Position numbers and translations under genes: made by a program. A model generated the notes under the pieces. The model saw only the letters and a program-made list of their open reading frames with translations. It searched no databases and was not told where the DNA came from. Below, piece by piece: positions 16,256 through 24,314 of a stretch of 64,000 nt of DNA; the stretch's first letter is position 1, and the number at the start of each line of letters is the position of its first letter. Source of the DNA: Paenibacillus luteus (GTDB lineage Bacteria > Bacillota > Bacilli > Paenibacillales > Paenibacillaceae); the NCBI RefSeq assembly GCF_006542765.1, contig NZ_SKCD01000022.1:62001-126000 (forward strand). Reading direction: 5' to 3'.

Positions 16256-17355
16256 TAGGCCCTCTCCTTCGTTACGACTAGCTTCTCCCCGCTTTGAATG
16301 CTCTCATAGATCGCGGCTAGAATGCTGAAATTGAATACAGCCTGCTCGTTCACGATCGCGTGCGATGCCTGTCCGGATACCGCTTGCAAGAAATAAACGA
16401 TGGGCTTATCCATCATCCCAAGCGGGGCATTCGCTACGCTGCTGCGGTCTTCTGCAGGTTCGCCAGCCTCATCATAATACCGAGCCAGCTCGCCGCTCCC
16501 ATCCAAACAGAGCCATTCCCATTGCAAGGCTCCCACCGTCCCCTCGATTTCGGTTAGGCTCCGTTCTTCGCCGTGGCAGCATGCCGCCCGCTCATAATGA
16601 ACCGGCACTACGCTGCCATCCGCCAATTGGAAATTCAACAGTGCGCCGACATGCTGCTCTACGTCGCTCGTGATTTCAGCCTCAAGAGGATGTCCCGTCA
16701 CCGGATTCGACATCCAGGCATGAAGCACCTCCACCTTCACGGGCTGGAGAACTTCCGTCATGCCCGCCATGTCATACGGCCCCCAGTCCATCAAGGTCCC
16801 CCCGCCGCTTACCGAACGTTTCAGGAACCACCGGCTTGTCGGCTGGTACTCGATTCCCGTACGCGATCTTTTCCGCCTCTGTATCCACTGTGCCTGATAT
16901 AGCTCGCCAAGCTCACCCTGGCCAAGCTTAGCCTTGACTTCATCAGTTATTTGCAGGCCTGCGAACCTCGAGCTGCAGCATCCCAGCATTTTTCCCGTCT
17001 CCTTGGCTGTTCGGAGCATAAGTTCCGCCTCTTCCCTGTTCATGGCCAGCGGCTTCTCGCATAAGACATGCCGTCCGGATCGCAGGGCGTGGCAGGTGAT
17101 GTCAGCATGCGTAAGGGGTGGCGTCGCAACGATCACAATATCATTTTCCCCTGCGGGCTCTTCCAGCATCGAAGTCAGCTGCTCGGCAGGGATCACCCAA
17201 GAATACCTCTCCACAAACGCTGCTAACGCGCTCGGATTGACGTCGGTGACAAATACGGTAGGCCGCTCGAGCTCAGATTCAGTTAGTCTGGCAATGGCCT
17301 CCACGTGGTAGCCGGCAATGGCTCCTGCGCCAACGAGATAAATACGCTGTTTCAT
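16255..17355 (-). CDS. Gfo/Idh/MocA-family NAD(P)-dependent dehydrogenase
   Basis: Oxidoreductase of 366 residues acting on a sugar or polyol hydroxyl. The Rossmann motif is VGAGAIAGYH at the N-terminus, the family motif CEKPLAMN near 97-104, and the catalytic-domain stretch GGTLMDWGPYDMAGM near 190 holds the expected Asp and a Tyr where His is usual. ATG 17353-17355 is chosen because GGAGTG precedes it; an upstream extension of 59 codons overlaps the next gene and is not believed. Coupled to the downstream TIM-barrel gene by a TAATG overlap. In 3-keto-glycoside pathways such dehydrogenases oxidise C3 before elimination or hydrolysis by TIM-barrel partners; that role here is inferred. Confidence 0.9.
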   Translation of the reverse strand: MKQRIYLVGAGAIAGYHVEAIARLTESELERPTVFVTDVNPSALAAFVERYSWVIPAEQLTSMLEEPAGENDIVIVATPPLTHADITCHALRSGRHVLCEKPLAMNREEAELMLRTAKETGKMLGCCSSRFAGLQITDEVKAKLGQGELGELYQAQWIQRRKRSRTGIEYQPTSRWFLKRSVSGGGTLMDWGPYDMAGMTEVLQPVKVEVLHAWMSNPVTGHPLEAEITSDVEQHVGALLNFQLADGSVVPVHYERAACCHGEERSLTEIEGTVGALQWEWLCLDGSGELARYYDEAGEPAEDRSSVANAPLGMMDKPIVYFLQAVSGQASHAIVNEQAVFNFSILAAIYESIQSGEKLVVTKERA

Positions 17356-17423
17356 GATCCGCACTCCTTTAATTGTTCGATTGAAAAAACGTTCGTTTGC
17401 AATGCAATTGCGCTGCGAAACGG

Positions 17424-18242
17424 CTATTTCCCTAACGGTTCGAGCACCTCGCGAATATATATCCCGTTTTGCAAGGTAACCCCATCCGGATCCGCTTCGG
17501 CGCCCTTTGATTCCTCCTCCACCATCACCCAACCGTCATAACCGGTTTCGCTCAGATACCGCATGATGCCTACATGGTCAATGGAGCCTTGGCCAAGTGC
17601 CGTCCACGAGCTGTCATACACACTCATATCCTTAAAATGAACATGCTTAATCATCGTCCGGTACGTCCGGAAGATCGCCTCGACGTCCATGCCGCCTTTG
17701 GCAATATGCCCGGTATCCGGCGCATAGCCGCAATACCGCGTATCCAAGCCATTCAGCAGCACCTTATAATCTTCCTCCACGCGAAAGAGCGAGCCGCTCG
17801 GCGAATTGGGGTGATAAGCGCAAGCAATTCCTTGTTCTGAAGCGCGGCGCGCAACCGCATTAATGTTAGCCAGCGCATTCGCCTGCCGGCGCGCGAGATC
17901 GCTGCGATCCTTGCCCGGAAGCTGTACCAAGGTCAGTACCGTATTCGGAAAATGCTTCAAATATGCGATCACGCGATCCGCTTCCGCCCGCTCCTCTGCT
18001 GTCTCTTCTTGATGCTGCCACGCCAAAGCAAGGCAAAGCGCGCCAAGGCGAAGTCCTTGGCCATCCAGCGCTTCCCGCAAGGCGACCGGGGCATCCGTAT
18101 AACACCCCAGCATGCACACCTCCGGTTCGATTCCGGTACCGCCCGCTTCCTTTACCGCCGCGAGAATATGATCCAATTGGTCGCAATATTTCTCATAAGA
18201 CATTTGCCACGTATAGGTTTGGAAACCAATGGAGATTGCCAT
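17424..18242 (-). CDS. IolE-like TIM-barrel sugar isomerase/dehydratase
   Basis: AP endonuclease 2-fold protein of 272 residues. The N-terminus SIGFQTYTWQMS, the HPNSPSG strand, APDTGHIAKGG (Asp/His ligands near 175-178), KHVHFKDM near 198 and MVEEESKG near 240 match the inosose dehydratase/2-keto-myo-inositol group more than the other paralogues here, but it is distinct from the true IolE at 36.8 kb. ATG 18242 lies eleven bases after AAGGAGG, which is inside the 3' end of the preceding gene. Fourth TIM-barrel gene in the operon; it could dehydrate or beta-eliminate a keto-sugar produced by the neighbouring dehydrogenase. Confidence 0.85.
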   Translation of the reverse strand: MAISIGFQTYTWQMSYEKYCDQLDHILAAVKEAGGTGIEPEVCMLGCYTDAPVALREALDGQGLRLGALCLALAWQHQEETAEERAEADRVIAYLKHFPNTVLTLVQLPGKDRSDLARRQANALANINAVARRASEQGIACAYHPNSPSGSLFRVEEDYKVLLNGLDTRYCGYAPDTGHIAKGGMDVEAIFRTYRTMIKHVHFKDMSVYDSSWTALGQGSIDHVGIMRYLSETGYDGWVMVEEESKGAEADPDGVTLQNGIYIREVLEPLGK

Positions 18243-18245
18243 GCC

Positions 18246-19142
18246 TTATTCCGCCTCCTTCATGGCCTTGCGTATAAATGGAACCGCCTGGCGGCCCCAC
18301 TCTTCCACCTCTGCGTTGAAGCAGAAATCGACGCACCACCATTCCATGCCTGACACCACCGGCTTTAGCTCCTTCAGTAGAGCTTGGAAGTCAATTTCTC
18401 CCGCTCCAAAAGCAGCATGCGTGCTGGTTTCTTCATCATGCAGCGTCCCATCCGAATCAATCAGATGGAAATGTCCGATATGGCCTTCCAACAGCCTCGC
18501 ATATTCCACTATCCCGCCGGATAACAGCTCCTTCTCGCCCGTTTGGCGTGCGCCAACAACCCCGCTCATATAGGCGTGGCTCGTATCGAACAGCACTAGA
18601 AAGGCAGGATGGTTGACCGCTTCCACGAGCCGCTTCACTTCAGAAGGCTTATTCAGCCAGAAGCCCGGTTCAAACTCCCAAACGATGCGCATGTTCTTGG
18701 TCGCAGCCATTTCCGCGGAAGCTCGCCACGTCAAAGCCAGCGTTTTAAAACGGTCCTCGTACGCATCCTCTGGCAATTGTTCTGGATGGCTGACCGTATC
18801 CACTCGAATCGTATCGATGCCGAGGTCAGTACAGAAATCGATATAGCCTTCCATCAGTTTCAAATAAACCGCTGGTTCGCTTCGGTCCGGCGGCGCTGAA
18901 GTAAAGTCCGGCGCATAACCGGAAATGCCAAGCCCGTAAGACCGGATTTCCTCCAGCAGTGCTTGACGGCTTGCAGCTGTTGGATAAAGATCCGGTGTCG
19001 GATGGGGAGCAAAGCCGTTCATTTCTACCCCGTCATAACCGGCCTGCTCGGCATACTGCAAAATTCGTGTAAAAGACCATGGGTCTTCTGCAAAAGGACC
19101 GAATGCAAACGCCCATGATCCGATTGAAATTTTAGGCTTCAT
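18246..19142 (-). CDS. TIM-barrel sugar phosphate isomerase/epimerase
   Basis: AP endonuclease 2-fold protein of 298 residues beginning KPKISIGSWAFAFGPF. Probable metal ligands: Glu in IVWEFEPGF near 152, Asp and His in LFDTSHAYMSG near 184-188, His in HFHLIDSDGTLHDE near 220-230 and Asp/Glu in MEWWCVDFCF near 270. GAGGAG lies eight bases before ATG 19140-19142 but only two before the ATG two codons upstream, so I chose the shorter start. It overlaps the end of the alpha/beta hydrolase gene by 11 bases. The trailing strand is unusual in having two Trp and two Cys residues. Confidence 0.85.
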   Translation of the reverse strand: MKPKISIGSWAFAFGPFAEDPWSFTRILQYAEQAGYDGVEMNGFAPHPTPDLYPTAASRQALLEEIRSYGLGISGYAPDFTSAPPDRSEPAVYLKLMEGYIDFCTDLGIDTIRVDTVSHPEQLPEDAYEDRFKTLALTWRASAEMAATKNMRIVWEFEPGFWLNKPSEVKRLVEAVNHPAFLVLFDTSHAYMSGVVGARQTGEKELLSGGIVEYARLLEGHIGHFHLIDSDGTLHDEETSTHAAFGAGEIDFQALLKELKPVVSGMEWWCVDFCFNAEVEEWGRQAVPFIRKAMKEAE

Positions 19143-19968
19143 CTTCATCTCTCCTCGCTTGGATGGCTTCCCTGTGGCGCAGCATAAAGTCCAGCGTAAC
19201 TCGGTTGAACTCCTCAAGCCGGTCCCAGTGATGCGTATGGCCGCTGCCTACAAAGACGTGCTTCTCGGCGTGCGTAATTTCCTCCGCGATAGCTAGCGAC
19301 AAAGGCAGCGGCGTGAAGATATCCTGATCTCCCACCGTAATGAGCGTCGGCGCTGTAATCGCTCCGAGCCTTCCCGCCGTATGATGGGAAATGCACGCCT
19401 CGCACTGTGACAGGAACGCATGAATCGTCATCGGCGAGGGATGGGCGAGCGCTGCCTGCTGCGCGGTTTCCAGCACCGACAAATGCTGCTCATGGTAGCT
19501 TGGCGTATAAATGATAAGCTGCAGCAGTTTCTGGAAATCATCCGCCTCCATAAGCGAATAGGCATTGCCGAGCGTTTCGAAAACGCGCTTCGTATATGCA
19601 TCGCACATCGACCAGGAGCAATTCAGCGTTAGGCTGATCACTCGGTCAGGAGCCGATAATGCCGCTTCCTGGGCAATCGCGCTTCCCATCGAGATGCCGG
19701 AGAAATGGGCACGCTCGATTCCGAGCGCATCAAGCAGGCCGAGCGTATCGGCTGCCATTATTTTTGTCGTATAGGGCCCAATGGGCTGGGAGGAGCCGCC
19801 CGCGCCGCGGTTATCGACTAGAATGCAGCGGAAATGCTGTTCATATGCGCGCACATGTTCCTCCCATAGGCTGCCGTCGGCCCCTAGCCCCATTAGCAGC
19901 ACAAGCGGTTCTCCTTCTCCCCGCTCCGCATAAAACAGCTCAATTCCATTGGTCTGAATCAAAGGCAT
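19132..19968 (-). CDS. Alpha/beta hydrolase, enol-lactonase-like
   Basis: Cytoplasmic serine hydrolase of 278 residues. Oxyanion region LLMGLGADGSLWE near 30, DNRGAGGSS near 52, nucleophile elbow SGISMGSA near 90 with Ser, Asp in TVGDQDIFTP near 218 and His in GSGHTHHWD near 247. The overall layout resembles 3-oxoadipate enol-lactonase and related lactonases. GAGGAG precedes ATG 19968. In an operon otherwise made of sugar dehydrogenases and isomerases, hydrolysis of a sugar lactone made by the zinc or Gfo/Idh/MocA dehydrogenase is a reasonable but unproven guess. Confidence 0.88.
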   Translation of the reverse strand: MPLIQTNGIELFYAERGEGEPLVLLMGLGADGSLWEEHVRAYEQHFRCILVDNRGAGGSSQPIGPYTTKIMAADTLGLLDALGIERAHFSGISMGSAIAQEAALSAPDRVISLTLNCSWSMCDAYTKRVFETLGNAYSLMEADDFQKLLQLIIYTPSYHEQHLSVLETAQQAALAHPSPMTIHAFLSQCEACISHHTAGRLGAITAPTLITVGDQDIFTPLPLSLAIAEEITHAEKHVFVGSGHTHHWDRLEEFNRVTLDFMLRHREAIQARRDEDEA

Positions 19969-19987
19969 GGGTGAATTTCTCCTCTCG

Positions 19988-20833
19988 TTAAGCCAAATGG
20001 CTTCTAATATATTGAACGCCTAGCCGTGCCGCATCGTCGGGATGCTCAGCGTAATCGCGCCACAGATGCAGCCGTGAGATAAGGCCTGGAACCTGTTGGC
20101 CGAAAGCTTCAATCGTTAGCCAGCCGTCATAGCCAATGTCATGCAGCACGTCGAATATTTCCTTAGGCACCGCATGGCCGCTGCCCGGAACCCCGCGGTT
20201 ATTCTCCGAGATGTGAACATGAACAATATGCTTCGCCGCTCTCCGCCACGCCTCGGGAACATTCAGCTCTTCGATATTGCCATGATGAGTATCGGCGAGC
20301 AGTCCTACGTTCGATAGTCCAACCGCTTCCACGAACCGGGCGCCATCCTCCAGCGTATTGGCAAGGTACATTTCGAATCGGTTGATGGGCTCAAGCGCAA
20401 GCTTGATGCCAAGCTCCGCGGCATACTCGCCCGCGGCGCGCAGCGTCTCCACCGCATAGCCCCATTCCTCGGGCTGCGGGCCTTGCCCGCTGAAGCGCCC
20501 AAGTCCTTGAAACAAGGGGCCGCACAACACCTCAGCGCCAATCATTTGTGTATTCTTTATCGCATGCTTCAGAATCTCAAGCGCATGTCCTCTTAACGCC
20601 TCGTCGCTGCTTGCGGGATCTGCCACAGCTGCGTCAAGTGCTGCAATGCCCGTGATTCCAAGCCCCAGCTCCTTCAAAATCAGGCCAAATGCCTTCGCAT
20701 CCGCAGCGTCCATGTTATCGACGGCCAGCTCAACGCCGTCAAAGCCCCATTTCTTAATGTCCTGCAGCAAATGCAGATGCTTGGAGGGATCTGGCTTATC
20801 CGTCCACAACAACAGATTCATGCCAACCTTCAT
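19988..20833 (-). CDS. D-tagatose 3-epimerase/ketose epimerase family protein
   Basis: Metal-dependent C3 epimerase of free ketoses, 281 residues. The family motifs are clear: Glu in LALEPINRFEMYL near 149, Asp in LLADTHHGNIEE near 182, HVHISENNRGVPGSGH near 207-222 holding the His and Arg contacts, and Glu in LTIEAFG near 246. The GIAALDAAVADP stretch also fits the psicose/tagatose epimerase group. It starts eight bases after the zinc dehydrogenase stop, with GGAGTGA inside that stop region. Of the TIM-barrel proteins in this operon it has the most canonical active site. Confidence 0.9.
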   Translation of the reverse strand: MKVGMNLLLWTDKPDPSKHLHLLQDIKKWGFDGVELAVDNMDAADAKAFGLILKELGLGITGIAALDAAVADPASSDEALRGHALEILKHAIKNTQMIGAEVLCGPLFQGLGRFSGQGPQPEEWGYAVETLRAAGEYAAELGIKLALEPINRFEMYLANTLEDGARFVEAVGLSNVGLLADTHHGNIEELNVPEAWRRAAKHIVHVHISENNRGVPGSGHAVPKEIFDVLHDIGYDGWLTIEAFGQQVPGLISRLHLWRDYAEHPDDAARLGVQYIRSHLA

Positions 20834-20840
20834 GACCGGA

Positions 20841-21836
20841 TCACTCCCATGGTTTCAATATGATTTTGCCGCTTTGTTGTGAAGCGGACACTTCGAACGC
20901 TTCCTGGATTCGGCTCATCGGAAAGGTATGTGTAATGAGCAGCTCGGCAAGCGGAGATTGCTCAATCACCTTCATCAAATGCGGAAATTCATTTAAGTTG
21001 TAGTGCCAAGAGCCGATCAGGTGAATGCCTTTGCGCAGCAGATCGTCGCTCACCTTGATTGGTGTCTCGGAGAAGCATTCCCCAACGAAAGCGATCTTGC
21101 CTTTGCGCTTGACCGCGTCAATCTGAAGGCGGTGCGCAGCTAACACACCTGAGCAATCAAGCCCGAAATCCGGCCCTCTTCCTCCGGTCAACGCTTTAAT
21201 CCGGCTAACGGCCTCCGGGTCCCGCGGATCGATGATATGCTGAACGCCCATCCGCTCAGCCAGCTCCACGCGGTAAGGGTTCATTTCTACCGCTATGACG
21301 GTTGCGCCGCGAAACCTCGCATTGACGATCGCGCCAAGACCAACTGGCCCAAGTCCTGTAATCAATACCGTTGAGAAAGCATTAACTCCCATCGTAGAGA
21401 AGGCCCCGTGCGACGGCCCAAGGCCGCAGCAGGCTAACGAAGCTTTCTCATAGGAGACGCCATCCGGTATTGGAGCAAGCAGCCAGGAAGGCTTCGACAA
21501 ATATTGCGTCATCGTAGGCTCGTAATGATTCTGGTTGTGCTCGCAATAGATGAAGTCGCCTGCGATACACAGATCGCACTCTCCGCATGGATACTGGGGC
21601 ATGACCACTACCCGGTCGCCAACCTTTACCTTGCTGCCAGGCGCTGCCTCAACAACTTCGCCAGCCGCCTCATGGCCCAAGCATTCCGAATGGTCGCCAT
21701 GGACGAAGCTTTTATACTCCGCGCACATCGGCGCAGCATGGACCTTAACGAGCGCCCAGCCCTCCTGCAATGCAGGCCGATCCCGCTCGATCAGCTCTGC
21801 TTTCTTCTCGCCTGTAATCGCTGCTAGTTTCATCAT
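20841..21836 (-). CDS. Zinc-dependent alcohol/polyol dehydrogenase (MDR family)
   Basis: NAD(P)-dependent dehydrogenase of about 331 residues related to sorbitol and threonine dehydrogenases. The structural zinc site CGECDLCIAGDFIYC is complete near 85-99. A catalytic-zinc Cys is present in APMCAEYKSF and His/Glu in GHEAAGEVVE. The Rossmann motif is TGLGPVGLGAI near 160. GGAGG lies six bases before ATG 21834-21836, and this start overlaps the stop of the ThuA-like gene (ATGATGA), so they are coupled. The standard CGTD around the first zinc ligand is changed to CAEY, suggesting an unusual substrate pocket. Confidence 0.9.
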   Translation of the reverse strand: MMKLAAITGEKKAELIERDRPALQEGWALVKVHAAPMCAEYKSFVHGDHSECLGHEAAGEVVEAAPGSKVKVGDRVVVMPQYPCGECDLCIAGDFIYCEHNQNHYEPTMTQYLSKPSWLLAPIPDGVSYEKASLACCGLGPSHGAFSTMGVNAFSTVLITGLGPVGLGAIVNARFRGATVIAVEMNPYRVELAERMGVQHIIDPRDPEAVSRIKALTGGRGPDFGLDCSGVLAAHRLQIDAVKRKGKIAFVGECFSETPIKVSDDLLRKGIHLIGSWHYNLNEFPHLMKVIEQSPLAELLITHTFPMSRIQEAFEVSASQQSGKIILKPWE

Positions 21837-22609
21837 TTCGATCCTCCTTCTATTAAATGCTCTGCTCCGACTGCCCAATGCATGCCGTTAAGCAGCAATC
21901 GCCTGAACGCTTCCAGCTCAAAATCCTCGGGATGTCCCATCGTCGTCGTGAACACCCGTCCGCCGCCCCCGTGTGTCCGGGTCCAAGCTACCGGATGCAC
22001 GCGAGGGGTGTCGCTCGTATAGGACCATCCATTATCCTCGGGATTAATCGTCGCCCCGTTCAGCAGCGGAATCGTTCCTTCTGGCGGATACGGAAGCACC
22101 TGATAGAGCCAGGATCGGCATTCGAAATGCGTAGGAACGCCTCTCAGAATTGGATGCTCTACCGCAGCCCAAGCCACGGAAACGCTAGTCGTTGAGGAAT
22201 GGCCGAAATGGCGAATCCACGGGGCGCCCAGCACATCTATGCCAAAGCCGTCATTCCATTCTTGTAACGGATGTCCTTCCGGATACAGAAAGGCATGCGT
22301 ACTTGTTCGCAAGCCAATCACCGGCTTGCCTGCATCCAGATACTCCCGAATATAGCGGAACTGCTCCTCCGGCAGCTGGCGGAAGCGAATGTAAAACACA
22401 GCCAAATCCGCCGTTTCGAGCGCTTCAAGCCCTGCAATGTTTGTCGGATTCGCAGGATCTGGGCCAGCAGTCAGCACCGTAACTTTGGCGCCATGCTTCC
22501 TCGCTGCCTCCCCTGCTAGAATCGGCATCGTATTCTCCGATTCATATTCATCCTCGCCGCAGACAAATACGAGATGCTTTCCTATTAATGAATCATTGGA
22601 TAATGCCAT
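21833..22609 (-). CDS. ThuA-like protein (trehalose utilisation family)
   Basis: Class I glutamine amidotransferase-like fold of 258 residues, without the nucleophile Cys expected for amidotransferases: the elbow reads VIGLRTSTHAF. Other family marks are CGEDEYES near the N-terminus, a central RHFGHSSTTSV and the C-terminal HPEDFELEAFRRLLLNGMHWA. In rhizobia ThuA works with the Gfo/Idh/MocA protein ThuB on 3-keto derivatives of disaccharides. Its presence with such a dehydrogenase and TIM-barrel proteins here is the main hint to a keto-sugar route. It begins seven bases after the GH43 stop and overlaps the dehydrogenase start. Confidence 0.88.
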   Translation of the reverse strand: MALSNDSLIGKHLVFVCGEDEYESENTMPILAGEAARKHGAKVTVLTAGPDPANPTNIAGLEALETADLAVFYIRFRQLPEEQFRYIREYLDAGKPVIGLRTSTHAFLYPEGHPLQEWNDGFGIDVLGAPWIRHFGHSSTTSVSVAWAAVEHPILRGVPTHFECRSWLYQVLPYPPEGTIPLLNGATINPEDNGWSYTSDTPRVHPVAWTRTHGGGGRVFTTTMGHPEDFELEAFRRLLLNGMHWAVGAEHLIEGGSK

Positions 22610-22615
22610 TCTCCC

Positions 22616-24235
22616 TCACTCCTTCTCTTCATAGCGGAAATAATCAAAATCTGCAGCCCTGCGCCCGCCCGATAAATCATGCGCGCATAACCCGATAAAG
22701 GCACCCGTAAAGCCCCAATCCGTAAAATAGCCATCTACCAGATGAGTCGCATACTCATCCGATATTTTGCTAGCATCAAGCTCGGGTCCTATCGCGAACC
22801 ATTCGCTGCCGTTCAAGGAATAATAGAATTGCAGCCAACGATCCTGAATGACAAGCCGCAAATAAACGCGTGCGCCCGAAGGAACCGGGACTGGCTCCGC
22901 AGTATGCTCGTGATAAACGCCATGATCGTTGGCAAGAATCGCAAGGTTCGTGTCCGCCTTCTCGTCATAACCCAATCGAAGGTAATAATAGTTTTGAGAG
23001 TTATAATAATAGGTTAAGCCTGCCATCTGCTGATAGGTGCCGGGCTCGAATTCGAGAGCAGTCTCCGCCTCGCAGCGGAAAGCTTGCTGGCGTCGGCCGA
23101 TCAGGCTGTGCCTGAAGCGCGAATTGGGAGACTCCATGCCTCTCAAGCGCAAATATCCCGGCCGCTCCGTCAACGTCAGCCACTGCTCCGTCATCGGCTG
23201 GCGCAGCGACTGCCACTGAATATCGAGCGTTCCCTCTTCGAAATGATCCGTAGGAGATGGTGCAGGGAAGGGATGCCAAGGAAGCGCAGGCGCCTGGATC
23301 TCATTAAACGGAGTATTACCGCCTCCCGTTAGCCTGAGCCATCCATCCTCCGACCATTCGCAGCGCTGAATGGCCGTTTCCCGGCCCAGATTGCAGCGCC
23401 TGCCTTCTGTCGTCAGCGGACGTCCGCAAAGATGAACGATATACCACTCGTCGCTCTGCGTGTGCACCAAGCTGGCATGCCCGGCCTTCTGCAGCATGGC
23501 TTCCGGATTATGGCGTGCGGAGAGCATCGCTCCCGAAGGATCCGTTTCATAGGGTCCGGTAAGCGCCTTGGACCGAGCTAACGTTACCGCATGCTCGTAG
23601 CTGGTGCCGCCCTCGGCAACCATCAGATAGTAATAGCCATCCTTCTTATATAAATGAGGACCTTCCGTCAGCCCCAGCTCGGACCCTTGATAAATCAAAT
23701 AGGATGGCCCGACCAGCCGCTGCTCCTCCTCGGAATATTCCTGCAAATAGATGCCATTAAACGGGTCACGGTCTTTCCGGTAATCCCATTGCATGTTCAC
23801 GAGCCATTTCTTTCCGTCTTCGTTATGAAATAGCGACGGATCAAATCCGTTGCTGTTCAAATAAACCGGATCCGACCATGGACCCTTAATGTCGGGAGCG
23901 GTAACGACATAGTTGTGTGTATCCTTGTAAGCACCCGCATGGCTTTTTACATCAGTGTAGACCAGATAAAACAAATGATTGTCGTAAGTCAGGCAAGGCG
24001 CCCATACGCCCCCGGAATCCGGGTTGCCCAGCATATTGAGCTGGCTTAATCGATCCAGCGGACGCGTGAGCAGCTGCCAATGAATCAAGTCGCGGGAATG
24101 ATGAATTTGCACGCCAGGAAACCATTGAAAGGTAGAAGTCGCCACGTAGAAGTCGTCGCCAACCCTTACGATCGACGGATCCGGGTTAAAGCCGCGCAAA
24201 ATAGGATTTTGAATGTACGGGAGCTGCTGCTTCAT
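22616..24235 (-). CDS. Glycoside hydrolase family 43 (beta-xylosidase/arabinosidase-like)
   Basis: Inverting glycosidase of 539 residues. The five-bladed propeller has the base Asp in GFNPDPSIVRVGDDFY near 18, the pKa-modulating Asp in NGFDPSLFHN near 130 and the acid Glu in LTEGPHLYKK near 188. A beta-sandwich domain follows (QMAGLTYYYNSQNYYYLRLG near 430), as in beta-xylosidases of the two-domain type. There is no signal peptide, so it should be cytoplasmic and act on oligosaccharides brought in by the transporter upstream. It is separated from the binding-protein gene by an 80-base gap with a strong stem-loop. Confidence 0.92.
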   Translation of the reverse strand: MKQQLPYIQNPILRGFNPDPSIVRVGDDFYVATSTFQWFPGVQIHHSRDLIHWQLLTRPLDRLSQLNMLGNPDSGGVWAPCLTYDNHLFYLVYTDVKSHAGAYKDTHNYVVTAPDIKGPWSDPVYLNSNGFDPSLFHNEDGKKWLVNMQWDYRKDRDPFNGIYLQEYSEEEQRLVGPSYLIYQGSELGLTEGPHLYKKDGYYYLMVAEGGTSYEHAVTLARSKALTGPYETDPSGAMLSARHNPEAMLQKAGHASLVHTQSDEWYIVHLCGRPLTTEGRRCNLGRETAIQRCEWSEDGWLRLTGGGNTPFNEIQAPALPWHPFPAPSPTDHFEEGTLDIQWQSLRQPMTEQWLTLTERPGYLRLRGMESPNSRFRHSLIGRRQQAFRCEAETALEFEPGTYQQMAGLTYYYNSQNYYYLRLGYDEKADTNLAILANDHGVYHEHTAEPVPVPSGARVYLRLVIQDRWLQFYYSLNGSEWFAIGPELDASKISDEYATHLVDGYFTDWGFTGAFIGLCAHDLSGGRRAADFDYFRYEEKE

Positions 24236-24262
24236 CGTCTCACTTCCTTCGTTCTAAAATGA

Positions 24263-24292
24263 GCAGCCTGCAGCGCTTGCGCCGCAGGCTGC
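24263..24292 (-). other. Intercistronic stem-loop after the binding-protein gene
   Basis: GCAGCCTGC (24263-24271) pairs with GCAGGCTGC (24284-24292), with further GC pairing possible inside the loop. No T-run follows, so it is more likely an mRNA-stabilising or attenuating hairpin that keeps binding-protein message above that of the enzyme genes downstream. Confidence 0.6.
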
Positions 24293-24314
24293 CGTTTACG
24301 CCATCAATAGGACC

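Noticed and set aside
17356..17532. N-terminal extension of the Gfo/Idh/MocA gene
   Set aside because: It would overlap the next coding region by over 100 bases and place 59 residues before the Rossmann motif; ATG at 17355 has its own ribosome site.
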